Assembly: GCF_005222675.1 (NCBI RefSeq)
Contig: NZ_STGE01000017.1
Location: 62,001-126,000, forward strand
Length of the DNA: 64,000 bases
Source: Mycolicibacterium sp. CR10
GTDB lineage: Bacteria; Actinomycetota; Actinomycetes; Mycobacteriales; Mycobacteriaceae
Reading direction: 5' to 3'
Made by a program: the position numbers and the translations under genes
Notes under the pieces: generated by a model
Databases searched by the model: none
What the model was told of the DNA's origin: nothing
The model's input: only the letters and a program-made list of their open reading frames with translations
In this document: piece by piece, positions 1 to 8,065 of the stretch
Numbering within the stretch: position 1 is the first letter of the stretch
Layout of the letters: each line of letters begins with the position of its first letter

Positions 1-1033
1 GAGTGATGTCCAGACGCTCGGGAGATTCGAAGATCTCGGGATCGCGGTTGGCGGATGCGAGGTTCGCCACCACGAGGGTGCCGGCCGGGATCGTCACCCC
101 CGCCAGCTCGACGTCCTCGGTGGCGGTCCGCAGCATGCCTATCGCGACCGGGGAGTGCCGGAAAACTTCCTCGGCCGCAGCTGCGGCCAGCTCGGGCCGA
201 CGGCCGAGCAGGCTCCACTGATCGGGATGGCCGCACATGGCGAATACCGACGCCGCCAACTGGTTGCGCGTCGTATCGGTGCCGGCCATCAGCAGACCGG
301 CTACCAGCATGCGGAGCTCGTCGGCGCTGAGCCGGTCACCGTCGTCCTCGGCGCGGATCAGATCGGACAGCAGGTCGTCGGTCAGCGTGTGCCGCCGATC
401 GGCCACCATCGCGTCGACGTAGTCGTCGAGTTCCTGCCACGCCGTCAAGATGCGCTCCTGCTGGTCGGCGACATCCCAGCTGAACACTCGAAAAATGTCG
501 TCGGTCCAGGTCGAGAACGACTCCCAGTCCTCGGAGGGCGTGCCGAGCAGCGCACAGATGATCGGGATCGGATACTTGCGGGCGATGTCTGCGACGACCT
601 CGCAGTGTCCTTGCGAAGCGTGGCGGTCGACCAGTTCGGTCATGACGTCGACGACGGTGGCACGTAGCCGTGCCGTCCCGCGCGGCGTGAAGGCACGGGC
701 GATCAGCCGGCGCAGGCGGTGGTGTTCCTCGCCGTCGAGGCTGATCAAGTTGGTGGCGACGCGGTTCCACAGCGGGCCCGACGTGATGCCCTGGGACGCC
801 AGGAACATGCCCTGGGGCACACGGAACCGCGGATCGCGCAGCACGCTGCGCACCAAATCGTAGGTGAGCAGCTCCGGGCCGTGAGTGCCCATCGCGATCG
901 GACCCTGACTGCGTGCAGCGGCGATGAGCCGATGCACTTCCGCGGGGTCGTCGGACTGCTCGTAGGCAAGCGCCGGGAGACCGGCGGCGAACACGTTGGA
1001 GCAGCCATCGACGGGCTGGGATTCGATCGTCAT
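1..1033 (-). CDS. Cytochrome P450, C-terminus cut by window edge
   Basis: This is a haem monooxygenase-type P450 of about 344 visible residues. Translation from the ATG at 1033 gives the helix-C motif HRLRRLI, an I-helix with the oxygen-activating AGTDTT followed by RNQLA, and the region before the K-helix/meander ending in ANRDPEIF and PERLDI. The ExxR region should lie just before the cut and the Cys haem-ligand loop lies outside the window, so the fold is secure but completeness is not. A purine-rich GAGAGGGGC lies upstream of the ATG. The substrate cannot be told from the sequence. Two palindromes in the upstream gap suggest control by a dimeric repressor. Confidence 0.93.
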   Translation of the reverse strand, partial: MTIESQPVDGCSNVFAAGLPALAYEQSDDPAEVHRLIAAARSQGPIAMGTHGPELLTYDLVRSVLRDPRFRVPQGMFLASQGITSGPLWNRVATNLISLDGEEHHRLRRLIARAFTPRGTARLRATVVDVMTELVDRHASQGHCEVVADIARKYPIPIICALLGTPSEDWESFSTWTDDIFRVFSWDVADQQERILTAWQELDDYVDAMVADRRHTLTDDLLSDLIRAEDDGDRLSADELRMLVAGLLMAGTDTTRNQLAASVFAMCGHPDQWSLLGRRPELAAAAAEEVFRHSPVAIGMLRTATEDVELAGVTIPAGTLVVANLASANRDPEIFESPERLDIT

Positions 1034-1098
1034 CAGGGCGCCCCTCTCGGTCCAGGGATCGGTCCTTCCATCGTGGTGCTGCTTCTGCTCGACAACCT

Positions 1099-1161
1099 CA
1101 GTAGAGAACTACTGACGTTCTCTGCCGGCTCGACACCGCCGAAATCAGTAATGCACTACTG
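1099..1161. promoter_or_regulatory. Pair of matching 16-bp inverted repeats upstream of the P450
   Basis: Two palindromes, CAGTAGAGAACTACTG (1099-1114) and CAGTAATGCACTACTG (1146-1161), share the form CAGTA-N6-TACTG and have centres 47 bp apart. They sit in the 302-bp gap between the P450 start and the membrane protein. This looks like a double operator for a TetR-like repressor; no such regulator gene is adjacent, so the partner is unknown. The rest of the gap (1162-1335) shows nothing I can name. Confidence 0.55.
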
Positions 1162-1335
1162 ACGCCGGTCACGTTGACGCGGGCGACGATTTCTGATCAG
1201 AGGCATCGGAAGGGGAAGACACTATGACGATCGCCATGCCGCACAAGGTCAGTGCGATGGTGCACTGGAGGACGCACCATCCGAGGCGCGTGAAGTCCGA
1301 TTGGGACCTCCACGGCCACCCCCACCACTACGCCT

Positions 1336-2220
1336 TCATCGAGAGTGCGGCGATGTCGCGGGCAATGGATCGGCTGTAGTCCGTCGTCCCAATCCGCCCA
1401 GCGCGGAGGCGATTCCACCGAGCACCACCAGCCCGACACCGGCGACCAGCGTGATGTTGAGCCACAGATGCAGGCTGTCCTCGGCATGGGTCACCATGAC
1501 CTCCGCGACGGTCCGGATATCGCCGGTGGTGCGGTTGAGCGCGCCGTCGAGGAAGCGTTGACCCACCTCGATGCCTGCCCAGCCCGCCGCGCCCACCAGC
1601 AGGGCCGAAACACCCAGCGCCGTCACCGCTTTGCCTTTCGAGCGCGCCGCGGCCAGGGTCAGCAGCGCGAAGAATCCGGCTATCACGGCGGCGCCGATGC
1701 TGGCCCACGGGCCCCACGTCGCAAGCCAGCGGAGCTTGCCTGGTCGTAACTCGGGCGCGTCCACGGTGATCGGCACCGTCAGCGTCTCGGGCAACTGCAG
1801 GTCAAGGGTGCCCAGCGTGGCGGTGAACGACGGGTCCGACAGCATCGGCGCGACGTCGATGAGCCACTGATCGGTGGAGTTGCCGCTGGGCACCGCCCCG
1901 GTGAACATCCACCGGTGCGCGATCCGGTTCGCCTGCGCGAACTGACCCGGGAAGCCGGAATTGCGGGTGTAGGAGATCGCCACCTGACGGACAAGTTCGG
2001 GGTTGAGGGTGTAGCCGTTGTCGGCACCCAGGGAGACGACCTGCGTGGTGAGCTCGCCGGCCATCGCGTCCTGCAGCCGGGCATCTTCGGCGGCCGACGC
2101 GGCCAGCGCCGCGTAGCCGCCCTCGCTGACGATGGTCTGTTGCGCCCATACCGCGGGCACCGCGACCGCCAGCGCGGCTGTCGTGACGAGCCACAACATC
2201 AGCGCGGTGAGAAACCGCAC
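1336..2220 (-). CDS. Mycobacterial membrane protein, function unknown
   Basis: A protein of 294 residues with an N-terminal signal-anchor-like segment (FLTALMLWLVTTAALAVAVPAVWA), a long extracytoplasmic domain of about 130 residues, and three further hydrophobic stretches toward the C-terminus. I place the start at the GTG at 2220 because a perfect AGGAGG (2225-2230) lies 4 bases before it; the longer reading frame begins at a TTG at 2253 that overlaps the ppk2 stop. It is the last gene of a minus-strand run after the aldehyde dehydrogenase and ppk2. I do not recognise a characterised family. Confidence 0.8.
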   Translation of the reverse strand: MRFLTALMLWLVTTAALAVAVPAVWAQQTIVSEGGYAALAASAAEDARLQDAMAGELTTQVVSLGADNGYTLNPELVRQVAISYTRNSGFPGQFAQANRIAHRWMFTGAVPSGNSTDQWLIDVAPMLSDPSFTATLGTLDLQLPETLTVPITVDAPELRPGKLRWLATWGPWASIGAAVIAGFFALLTLAAARSKGKAVTALGVSALLVGAAGWAGIEVGQRFLDGALNRTTGDIRTVAEVMVTHAEDSLHLWLNITLVAGVGLVVLGGIASALGGLGRRTTADPLPATSPHSR

Positions 2221-2249
2221 GCATCCTCCTGCCCGGCGTGGCCGGGCGC

Positions 2250-3113
2250 TCAATCGGTCAGCGCACGTCCCACGATGAGGGGGTCGGCTTCTGCGACCAC
2301 CTCGCGGTCCTTGTTGTCGTAGTCGAACTTACCGAGCACGTAGCGCATGGCGTTGATGCGGGCGCGCTTCTTGTCGTTGCTCTTGACCACCGTCCACGGT
2401 GCGATGTCGGTGTCGGTGAGCTCGAACATGTCTTCCTTCGCCGCGGTGTAGGCGTCCCACTTGTCCAGTGATGCCAGATCGGTGGGCGAGAGCTTCCACT
2501 GCCGGACCGGATCGACCTGCCGGATGGTGAACCGGGTGCGCTGTTCGCCCTGCGTGACCGAGAACCACAGCTTAGTCAGGCTGATGCCGTCGTTGACCAG
2601 CATCTGCTCGAAAAGCGGTGCCTGCGCAATGAATTCGGCGTGCTGGTCGGGTGTGCAGAAGTTCATCACGCGCTCGACCCCGGCGCGGTTGTACCAGGAC
2701 CGGTCGAACAGAACCAGTTCGCCGGCCGCAGGCAGGTGCGCGACGTAACGCTGGAAGTACCACTGGGTGCGTTCCCGTTCGGTGGGCTTCTCCAGCGCGA
2801 CGACGCGGGCGCCGCGGGGGTTGAGGTGCTCCATGAACCGCTTGATGGTGCCGCCCTTGCCCGCGGCGTCACGTCCCTCGAACACGATGACATGCCGCAG
2901 GCCGTTGGACTGGCTCCACTTCTGCAGCTTGAGCAGTTCGATCTGCAGGAGTCTCTTCTGCTCCTCGTACTCGGGGCGCGACATGCGCTCGTCGTACGGA
3001 TAGCCTTCGCGCCAGGTGTCGACCTCGAAGCCGCTCGGGTGATGTACCAGCACCGGATCGTCGTCGTCGTCATCGCGGACGGTGTAGTACTCGGTTCCCT
3101 TGAGCGCGGTCAC
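2250..3113 (-). CDS. ppk2: Polyphosphate kinase 2
   Basis: A PPK2-family enzyme of 287 residues, which transfers phosphate between polyphosphate and nucleotides (in many actinobacterial members, driving nucleotide triphosphate synthesis). It shows the Walker A variant GRDAAGKGG (residues 80-88), Walker B region LVLFDRSWYNRAGVE, and the lid region with ERERTQWYFQRY. Its length matches single-domain class I PPK2. The N-terminus has a run of six aspartates (residues 14-19). It follows the aldehyde dehydrogenase by 72 bases, and its stop overlaps the longest frame of the downstream membrane protein. Class assignment within PPK2 (ADP- or GDP-preferring) is not decided by what is visible. Confidence 0.95.
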   Translation of the reverse strand: MTALKGTEYYTVRDDDDDDPVLVHHPSGFEVDTWREGYPYDERMSRPEYEEQKRLLQIELLKLQKWSQSNGLRHVIVFEGRDAAGKGGTIKRFMEHLNPRGARVVALEKPTERERTQWYFQRYVAHLPAAGELVLFDRSWYNRAGVERVMNFCTPDQHAEFIAQAPLFEQMLVNDGISLTKLWFSVTQGEQRTRFTIRQVDPVRQWKLSPTDLASLDKWDAYTAAKEDMFELTDTDIAPWTVVKSNDKKRARINAMRYVLGKFDYDNKDREVVAEADPLIVGRALTD

Positions 3114-3185
3114 GCAGAGAACGTAGCGGCCAACCCGTACGCGCGGATGACTTTCCGGTGAACGGGAAGTGGCGTGAAAATCGGG

Positions 3186-4715
3186 CTACTTCGCCGAGCG
3201 CTTCGGCCCGATCAGGGCAAACTTGGTCATCAGCGTGTTCATCCGCTTGAGCGCCTTGAGCGAGTTGTTGTAGTAGTTGCCGCCGGCGCCGACGTTGGTG
3301 CGCGGTGCGACCACGGCCTCCTGACGGCAGAACTTGCGCAGACCCTCCGCACCACCGAAGCGCGCGCCCATGCCCGAGGTCTTCCAGCCTCCCATCGGCG
3401 CCGTCGTGCACATCAGGTTGGAGATCACGTCGTTGATGTTGACCGCTCCGCAATCGAGTTGCACGGCAATGGCTTTCGCACGCTCGATGTCCCTGGAGAA
3501 CACCGCCGCGGACAGGCCGTAGGGGCTGTCGTTGGCCAGCCGGATCGCCTCGTCGACGGAGGCGACCTTCATGATCGGCAGTGTGGGGCCGAAGGTCTCC
3601 TCGGTCATGCACGCCATCGAGTGGTCGACGTCGACGAGCACGGTCGGCGGGTAGAAGCTGCCCGGACCCTCGGGACGCCTGCCGCCCGTGAGGGCCTTGG
3701 CTCCCGCAGCGACCGCTTCGAAGACGTGCCGCTCGGTCACTTCGAGCTGGCTCTCGTCGATCATGGCGCCGAAGTCGTAGCCGTCGCCCGCGCCCGTCTT
3801 GAGCTTCTCGACGTCGCGGACCACCGCGGCGACGAACTGGTCGTACACCGGCTCGAGCACGTAAACCCGTTCCACCGACACGCAGGTCTGCCCGGCATTG
3901 AACATCGCGCCCCACACCGCGGCGTGCGCAGCCAGCTCGACGTCGGCGTCCTCCAGCACGATCATCGGATCTTTGCCGCCCAGTTCCAGGCTCACCGGGG
4001 TCAGCCGGCGCGCGGCGCGCTCCATCACCTTGGAACCGGTGGCACTGGACCCGGTGAACTGGATGTAGTCGGAGTTGTCGACCACGGCCTCGACGGCCTC
4101 GCGGGCGCCCTGAACGATCGCCATCACCTCGGGCGCGCCCGAATCGAGCCAGCCGCGCAGCAGCAGTTCGGCGGTCAGCGGGGTGCGCTCGGACGGCTTC
4201 AGCAAGACCGCGCAGCCGGCGGCGAGCGCACCGATCGTGTCCATCAGGAGGTTGGCCACGGGATAGTTCCACGGCGCGATGATGCCCACGACCGGGCGGG
4301 GCCGATAGTGCACCGTGATCTTCTTGATCGCCAGGAACGGCAGCGACGCCGGACGGGACTCCGGCGCGAGCGCCTTCTCCATGGTCTTGATGTAGTAGGA
4401 GGCGATCATGATGATCAGCGGCACCTCCTGCGCGGCGTCCACCGCGGACTTACCGGTCTCCGCGATCAGTAGCGACTCGATCTCGGCACGGTGCTCGCCG
4501 AGCCACACCGCGTACCGGGCCAGCACCTTGGCTCGCCCCTTCGGACCCCGGGCCTCCCACTCCTTCTGCGCGGCGCGCACGCTGGCCGCGATCCGCGGGA
4601 CGTCAGCGGGATCGGTCCAGCGCACCTCCCCGGCCACGGACCCGGTCGCCGGGTTGGTGATGGTGCCGGTTCCGGTGAACGGCTTGGGCAGTTCCACGTC
4701 GGACGTCGCAGTCAT
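3186..4715 (-). CDS. NAD(P)-dependent aldehyde dehydrogenase, succinate-semialdehyde type
   Basis: A complete aldehyde dehydrogenase of 509 residues that oxidises an aldehyde to the acid. Key residues are visible: oxyanion-hole Asn150 in APWNYP, the catalytic general base Glu244 in LELGGKDP, nucleophile Cys278 in NAGQTCVSVERV, and cofactor-binding FTGSSATGSKV. The overall pattern is closest to actinobacterial succinic-semialdehyde dehydrogenases, but the aldehyde substrate is inferred. It lies 9 bases after the PAP2 gene and upstream of ppk2, all on the minus strand, so these may share a transcript. Confidence 0.92.
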   Translation of the reverse strand: MTATSDVELPKPFTGTGTITNPATGSVAGEVRWTDPADVPRIAASVRAAQKEWEARGPKGRAKVLARYAVWLGEHRAEIESLLIAETGKSAVDAAQEVPLIIMIASYYIKTMEKALAPESRPASLPFLAIKKITVHYRPRPVVGIIAPWNYPVANLLMDTIGALAAGCAVLLKPSERTPLTAELLLRGWLDSGAPEVMAIVQGAREAVEAVVDNSDYIQFTGSSATGSKVMERAARRLTPVSLELGGKDPMIVLEDADVELAAHAAVWGAMFNAGQTCVSVERVYVLEPVYDQFVAAVVRDVEKLKTGAGDGYDFGAMIDESQLEVTERHVFEAVAAGAKALTGGRRPEGPGSFYPPTVLVDVDHSMACMTEETFGPTLPIMKVASVDEAIRLANDSPYGLSAAVFSRDIERAKAIAVQLDCGAVNINDVISNLMCTTAPMGGWKTSGMGARFGGAEGLRKFCRQEAVVAPRTNVGAGGNYYNNSLKALKRMNTLMTKFALIGPKRSAK

Positions 4716-4724
4716 AACCCCATG

Positions 4725-5294
4725 CTAACGATCGGTGTGACCTGTGTCGCAGTGGGGTTGACACCTGTCAAGTCCAGCGGCCCAGGCGGCGACGCACACC
4801 AGCGCCGTGCCGAGGAACACCGCGCCGACGGCGTCGGTGACGTAGTGGTAGGTGAAGCCCTGCCCCAGAACGCCGAGCGCCGCCGCGGCCACCGCCGCGA
4901 CGACGGCCCACGTCGCGGCCCCGGCAGCCAGCACGGCCAACCCGAGCACCACGACCGCAAGGGTGGTGTGTCCACTCGGATAGGCCAGCGCGTCGCCCTT
5001 CCACCGACCGAATGCCTGCTTGGCCAATCGCGCTGTCGCGATCGCCACGAACGGCATGACCGCCGCCACCGCGGCCAGTCGCCACCGACGCCGTGACGCG
5101 GCGACCACCAGCACGAGCGCCCAGAGCGTCAACGTCACCCGGCCGTCGGTGAACACCAGCAGCCTGCCCACCCCGGGGTGCGCGGCGCCCGCCACCTGGA
5201 ACCAGTCGTCCAGCGGCGTGGAGCCCTTACCGACCGCCAGCCCGAGGAGGGTCAGCAGCGCGAGGCCTACGACCGGCCAGCACCGGACGACCAC
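4725..5294 (-). CDS. PAP2-family membrane phosphatase
   Basis: A 189-residue integral membrane protein of the type 2 phosphatidic acid phosphatase superfamily, acting on lipid phosphates or pyrophosphates at the membrane. The conserved catalytic blocks are present: a K...R region (AKQAFGR), PSGHTT with the central His, and HYVTD supplying the His-Asp pair. About five to six hydrophobic segments are seen. The start is placed at the GTG at 5294, 8 bases after the DinB stop; a longer open frame upstream is only the shadow of the DinB gene. Confidence 0.85.
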   Translation of the reverse strand: MVVRCWPVVGLALLTLLGLAVGKGSTPLDDWFQVAGAAHPGVGRLLVFTDGRVTLTLWALVLVVAASRRRWRLAAVAAVMPFVAIATARLAKQAFGRWKGDALAYPSGHTTLAVVVLGLAVLAAGAATWAVVAAVAAAALGVLGQGFTYHYVTDAVGAVFLGTALVCVAAWAAGLDRCQPHCDTGHTDR

Positions 5295-5302
5295 AGACCC
5301 GC

Positions 5303-5815
5303 TCAGCCGGCGATGCCTCTGAGGTAGGCGGCCTGGCCGAGGTGCTGCGCGGCATCGTCGATGATGCTGACGAGCCGCGCGCTGGCGGTTACCGGCGGCG
5401 ACCAGCGCTCGTCCACGACACGGGCGAGTTCGTCGGCCGACGCCGAGGCGACGTACTCCAGCGTCGCCTCGTGCACGGCGTGGTAGTAGCCGGCCAGCAG
5501 CTCCGGCGATGCGCGCACCTTGGCCACCTCGTCGGGGGTGTGACCGTAACCGTGCGCGTCGCGCGGCAGATCGAGCGCGAACCGGTCCACCCAGCCGTCG
5601 CGGAACCACACCTGCTCGACGCCCGCGAGGTCGCACAGCTGCGCGTCCTGCATGCGGGCGGTGTGCCAGATCAGCCACGTGATGGTGTTGGCCTCCGGCG
5701 TCGGCCGGTAGTAAGCGACGGCGTCGGTCAGCCCCTCGGTGAGATCGTCGGAGTGCTCGATCTGGCGGGTGAAGCAGTCACGGAGCAGTTCACGTGCGGC
5801 GTCGATGTCAGCCAT
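5303..5815 (-). CDS. DinB/mycothiol-dependent maleylpyruvate isomerase-like four-helix protein
   Basis: A 170-residue protein of the DinB superfamily. It has the characteristic His in WLIWHTAR and the C-terminal DDAAQHLGQAAYLRG, which in this superfamily supply metal ligands. Members include mycothiol- or bacillithiol-dependent transferases, and mycothiol is the mycobacterial thiol, so such a role is plausible but not shown. It is the first gene of the minus-strand run DinB, PAP2, aldehyde dehydrogenase, ppk2, and diverges from the cupin gene at 5918. Confidence 0.88.
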   Translation of the reverse strand: MADIDAARELLRDCFTRQIEHSDDLTEGLTDAVAYYRPTPEANTITWLIWHTARMQDAQLCDLAGVEQVWFRDGWVDRFALDLPRDAHGYGHTPDEVAKVRASPELLAGYYHAVHEATLEYVASASADELARVVDERWSPPVTASARLVSIIDDAAQHLGQAAYLRGIAG

Positions 5816-5882
5816 GGTCGCCAAGTTACGCCTGCGGATTACCCACGGTGAAGTTCGACGTCCCGGCGGTATCGTCACCTGC

Positions 5883-5896
5883 GGGCAGATCTGCCC
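5883..5896. promoter_or_regulatory. 14-bp perfect palindrome in a divergent intergenic region
   Basis: GGGCAGATCTGCCC is a perfect palindrome in the 102-bp gap between the divergent DinB and cupin genes. It could be a dimer-binding operator serving both. A single palindrome of this length could also be chance. Confidence 0.35.
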
Positions 5897-5917
5897 CATG
5901 GCGCGCGGAGGACTGCA

Positions 5918-6280
5918 GTGAGTGAACCGATCGCCCTCGACCCGTTGTTCGCCGTCGACGCGGTCCTGGAGGACTGGGGGCCGAAAGCGGACGCGACGGC
6001 CGGCAGCCCACACGAATCCGGCCTGATGCTGCACGACGACGCGGTGAGCAAAGTCGGTGTCTGGCAGTGCACTCCGGGCTCCTGGGTGTCGGCCAAGGAC
6101 GGGGTCGGTGAGCTTATGCACTTCGTCAGCGGGCATGGCTGGATCACCGACGATGATGGCCGCTGGGAGATCGCGCCGGGGGCCGTCCGATGGTTTCCGG
6201 ACGGCTGGCGGGGACGCTGGGACGTCGACGTCACGGTGCGCAAGGTCTTCGCGATCATCACCGCCACACCAGCGTCGTGA
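5918..6280 (+). CDS. Cupin-domain protein (DUF861-like)
   Basis: A 120-residue single-domain cupin, similar in pattern to the (S)-ureidoglycine aminohydrolase-type cupins. GVWQCTPGSW, the ELMHFVSGHGWITDDDGR strand pair and the PGAVRWFPDGWRGRWDV turn are typical. The GTG start is supported by GGAGG about seven bases upstream. Its TGA overlaps the GTG of the downstream amine oxidase (GTGA), so the two are translationally coupled and probably act on the same metabolite. The substrate is unknown. Confidence 0.87.
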   Translation: MSEPIALDPLFAVDAVLEDWGPKADATAGSPHESGLMLHDDAVSKVGVWQCTPGSWVSAKDGVGELMHFVSGHGWITDDDGRWEIAPGAVRWFPDGWRGRWDVDVTVRKVFAIITATPAS

Positions 6281-7599
6281 TCGAACCGGACGGTGGGCGC
6301 CGGGGCCGTGCCGGGCGCGTCGTCGTGGTGGGCGCCGGGGTCGCGGGCCTGACCGCTGCCCGTCGCCTCCAGGACTTCGGTATCCGTCCCGTGGTGCTGG
6401 AAGCGCGCGATCGGGTCGGTGGACGCACCTGGACCGCGCCGTTCGACGCGGCAGGCATCGACGTCGACCTGGGCGCCGAGTGGGTGGTGCCGGGACGCCA
6501 CGCCGCGGTCGAAGCGGAGGCACGACGCCACGGGATCACGTTCGTCGAAGACGCGCCGGCCACCCCGTTCTGGTCGCTGGCGGGACGGCTCGTGCAGACC
6601 GAGGAACCCCTCACCGGTGGCGATCTCGACGAGTACCTGCAGGCACTCTCCGGGATGGACGAGGACGCGTCGAGTCTGGACTTCATGCGCCCCGACTGGC
6701 ACGTCCCGGGCGCGCCCTGGGACGTGCCCTACGCGCACTATGCGAGGTCCAAGACTACCAATCCCCTTGTGCAAGAACGGTTGTTCCTCGACGCCTTCAG
6801 TCTCATGGGTGCCGACCCCGCCGAGTACAGCGCCCTGAACCTGCTGCATGAGTTCGCCGGATTCGAGGGCAGCCACAACGCCTTCACCGAGGCCAACGTA
6901 CGCGTCCGCGGCGGGACCGCGGCGCTGGCGACGGCCATCGCCGGCGAACTGCTGGACCCGATTCGCTTCGGCTGCAGAGTCAGCGGAGTCGCCACGACGG
7001 ACGACGGGGTCCTCGTGCGCACCGCCGACGGTGCCGTGCAGGCGGACGCGGTGATCGTCGCAGTCCCGGTGAATGTCCTGCCGGACATCCAGTTGGACGT
7101 CGGCCTGAGCACGGGCGCGCAACGGGTGATCGCCGAGGGACACGCCGGGCGGGTCGCCAAGGTGTGGTCGGCCGTCGACGGCCTCGAGGACACCTACCGT
7201 TCGTTGGGCTGGCCGGACCTCGTCGAGGCCTACGCCCGGAAGGGCACCCGCGCGACCGCCGTCGCCGGATTCGACCTCAGGCACAGCGGCGAGGCGACGG
7301 CCGAGCGGATCGCCGCCGTCCTTCGTCGCCGCCATCCCGAAACCGTCGTCTCCGAGCAGCTGTGGCACGACTGGGTGGCTGACCCCGACGCCAGAGGCAC
7401 CTGGTGCTCGCCGCGACCCGGACAGGCCGCCGGGTGGTACGAACTCGCGAACATCGGCGGTCCGTGCGTCTTCGCCGGTGGTGACCTGTCACGCCGCTGG
7501 GTCGGGTGGATCGACGGTGCCCTCACCTCGGGATCGGATGCCGCAACCCGAATCGTCAGCTGGGTCGACGACGGCACGGTCCTGCCGGCAACAGGCTGA
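6277..7599 (+). CDS. Flavin-containing amine oxidase (FAD/NAD(P)-binding)
   Basis: A 440-residue flavoprotein amine oxidase. The N-terminal dinucleotide fold VVVVGAGVAGLTAARRL is followed by the acidic E(A)RDRVGGRTWT motif and DLGAEWV; the C-terminal FAD-closing segment CVFAGGDLSRRWVGWIDGA is also present. The start GTG at 6277 overlaps the cupin stop by four bases. Such enzymes oxidise primary or polyamines to aldehydes with release of hydrogen peroxide. The aldehyde dehydrogenase at 3186 is nearby but divergent, so any pathway link is only a guess. Confidence 0.92.
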   Translation: MIEPDGGRRGRAGRVVVVGAGVAGLTAARRLQDFGIRPVVLEARDRVGGRTWTAPFDAAGIDVDLGAEWVVPGRHAAVEAEARRHGITFVEDAPATPFWSLAGRLVQTEEPLTGGDLDEYLQALSGMDEDASSLDFMRPDWHVPGAPWDVPYAHYARSKTTNPLVQERLFLDAFSLMGADPAEYSALNLLHEFAGFEGSHNAFTEANVRVRGGTAALATAIAGELLDPIRFGCRVSGVATTDDGVLVRTADGAVQADAVIVAVPVNVLPDIQLDVGLSTGAQRVIAEGHAGRVAKVWSAVDGLEDTYRSLGWPDLVEAYARKGTRATAVAGFDLRHSGEATAERIAAVLRRRHPETVVSEQLWHDWVADPDARGTWCSPRPGQAAGWYELANIGGPCVFAGGDLSRRWVGWIDGALTSGSDAATRIVSWVDDGTVLPATG

Positions 7600-7653
7600 C
7601 CGGAGGCGAACGGTGACGTCGGGCTTGCCGGCGCGGGGTCAGTGTCAACCTGG

Positions 7654-8043
7654 CTACACGGCCGGGGCGGCGCCGTGGAAGACGGCTTCGACGTTATTGC
7701 CGTCGGGGTCGCGGACGAACGCCCCGAAATAGCCGGGGTGATACTCCGGCCACAGCCGCGGGGCATGTAGCGACTCGGCGCCCAGTTGCAGCGCGGCGTC
7801 GTAGAAGGCCTGCACGGCGTCGGTGTCGGCGGCCTGGAACGCGACATGGATTTCGCGGTTGGGGCCCGCCGCATCACCGGTGCTCATGTCGGCGATCCAG
7901 AAATCGGGTTTGCCCGCCAGGCCGTAACCGATCGCGACCTGAAAGTCCATTTGCCGGGTGTATCCGAGCACGCCGAGGACCTTGTCGTAGAAGGCTTTCG
8001 ACTTGTCCCAATCCGCGCAGTTGATTCCGAAGTGGTCAATCAT
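7654..8043 (-). CDS. VOC-superfamily (glyoxalase/bleomycin resistance-like) protein
   Basis: A 129-residue vicinal-oxygen-chelate protein with MIDHFGINCADWDKSKAFYDKVLGVLGY-type N-terminal beta-alpha-beta module and a second module ending AFVRDPDGNNVEAVFH, which carries the usual metal-binding Glu. The His in DHFGINC, a His in EIHVAF, and the terminal Glu are candidate ligands. The ATG at 8043 is chosen because the longer open frame upstream is antisense to the repeats of the next gene. It is divergent from the amidohydrolase with only 22 bases between starts. Confidence 0.88.
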   Translation of the reverse strand: MIDHFGINCADWDKSKAFYDKVLGVLGYTRQMDFQVAIGYGLAGKPDFWIADMSTGDAAGPNREIHVAFQAADTDAVQAFYDAALQLGAESLHAPRLWPEYHPGYFGAFVRDPDGNNVEAVFHGAAPAV

Positions 8044-8065
8044 GACCTGACCGTACATTCGGGGT

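Noticed and set aside
5875-7368. A 497-codon open frame antisense to the cupin and amine oxidase
   Set aside because: No conserved segments, and the sense frames have start sites, overlaps and cofactor motifs.
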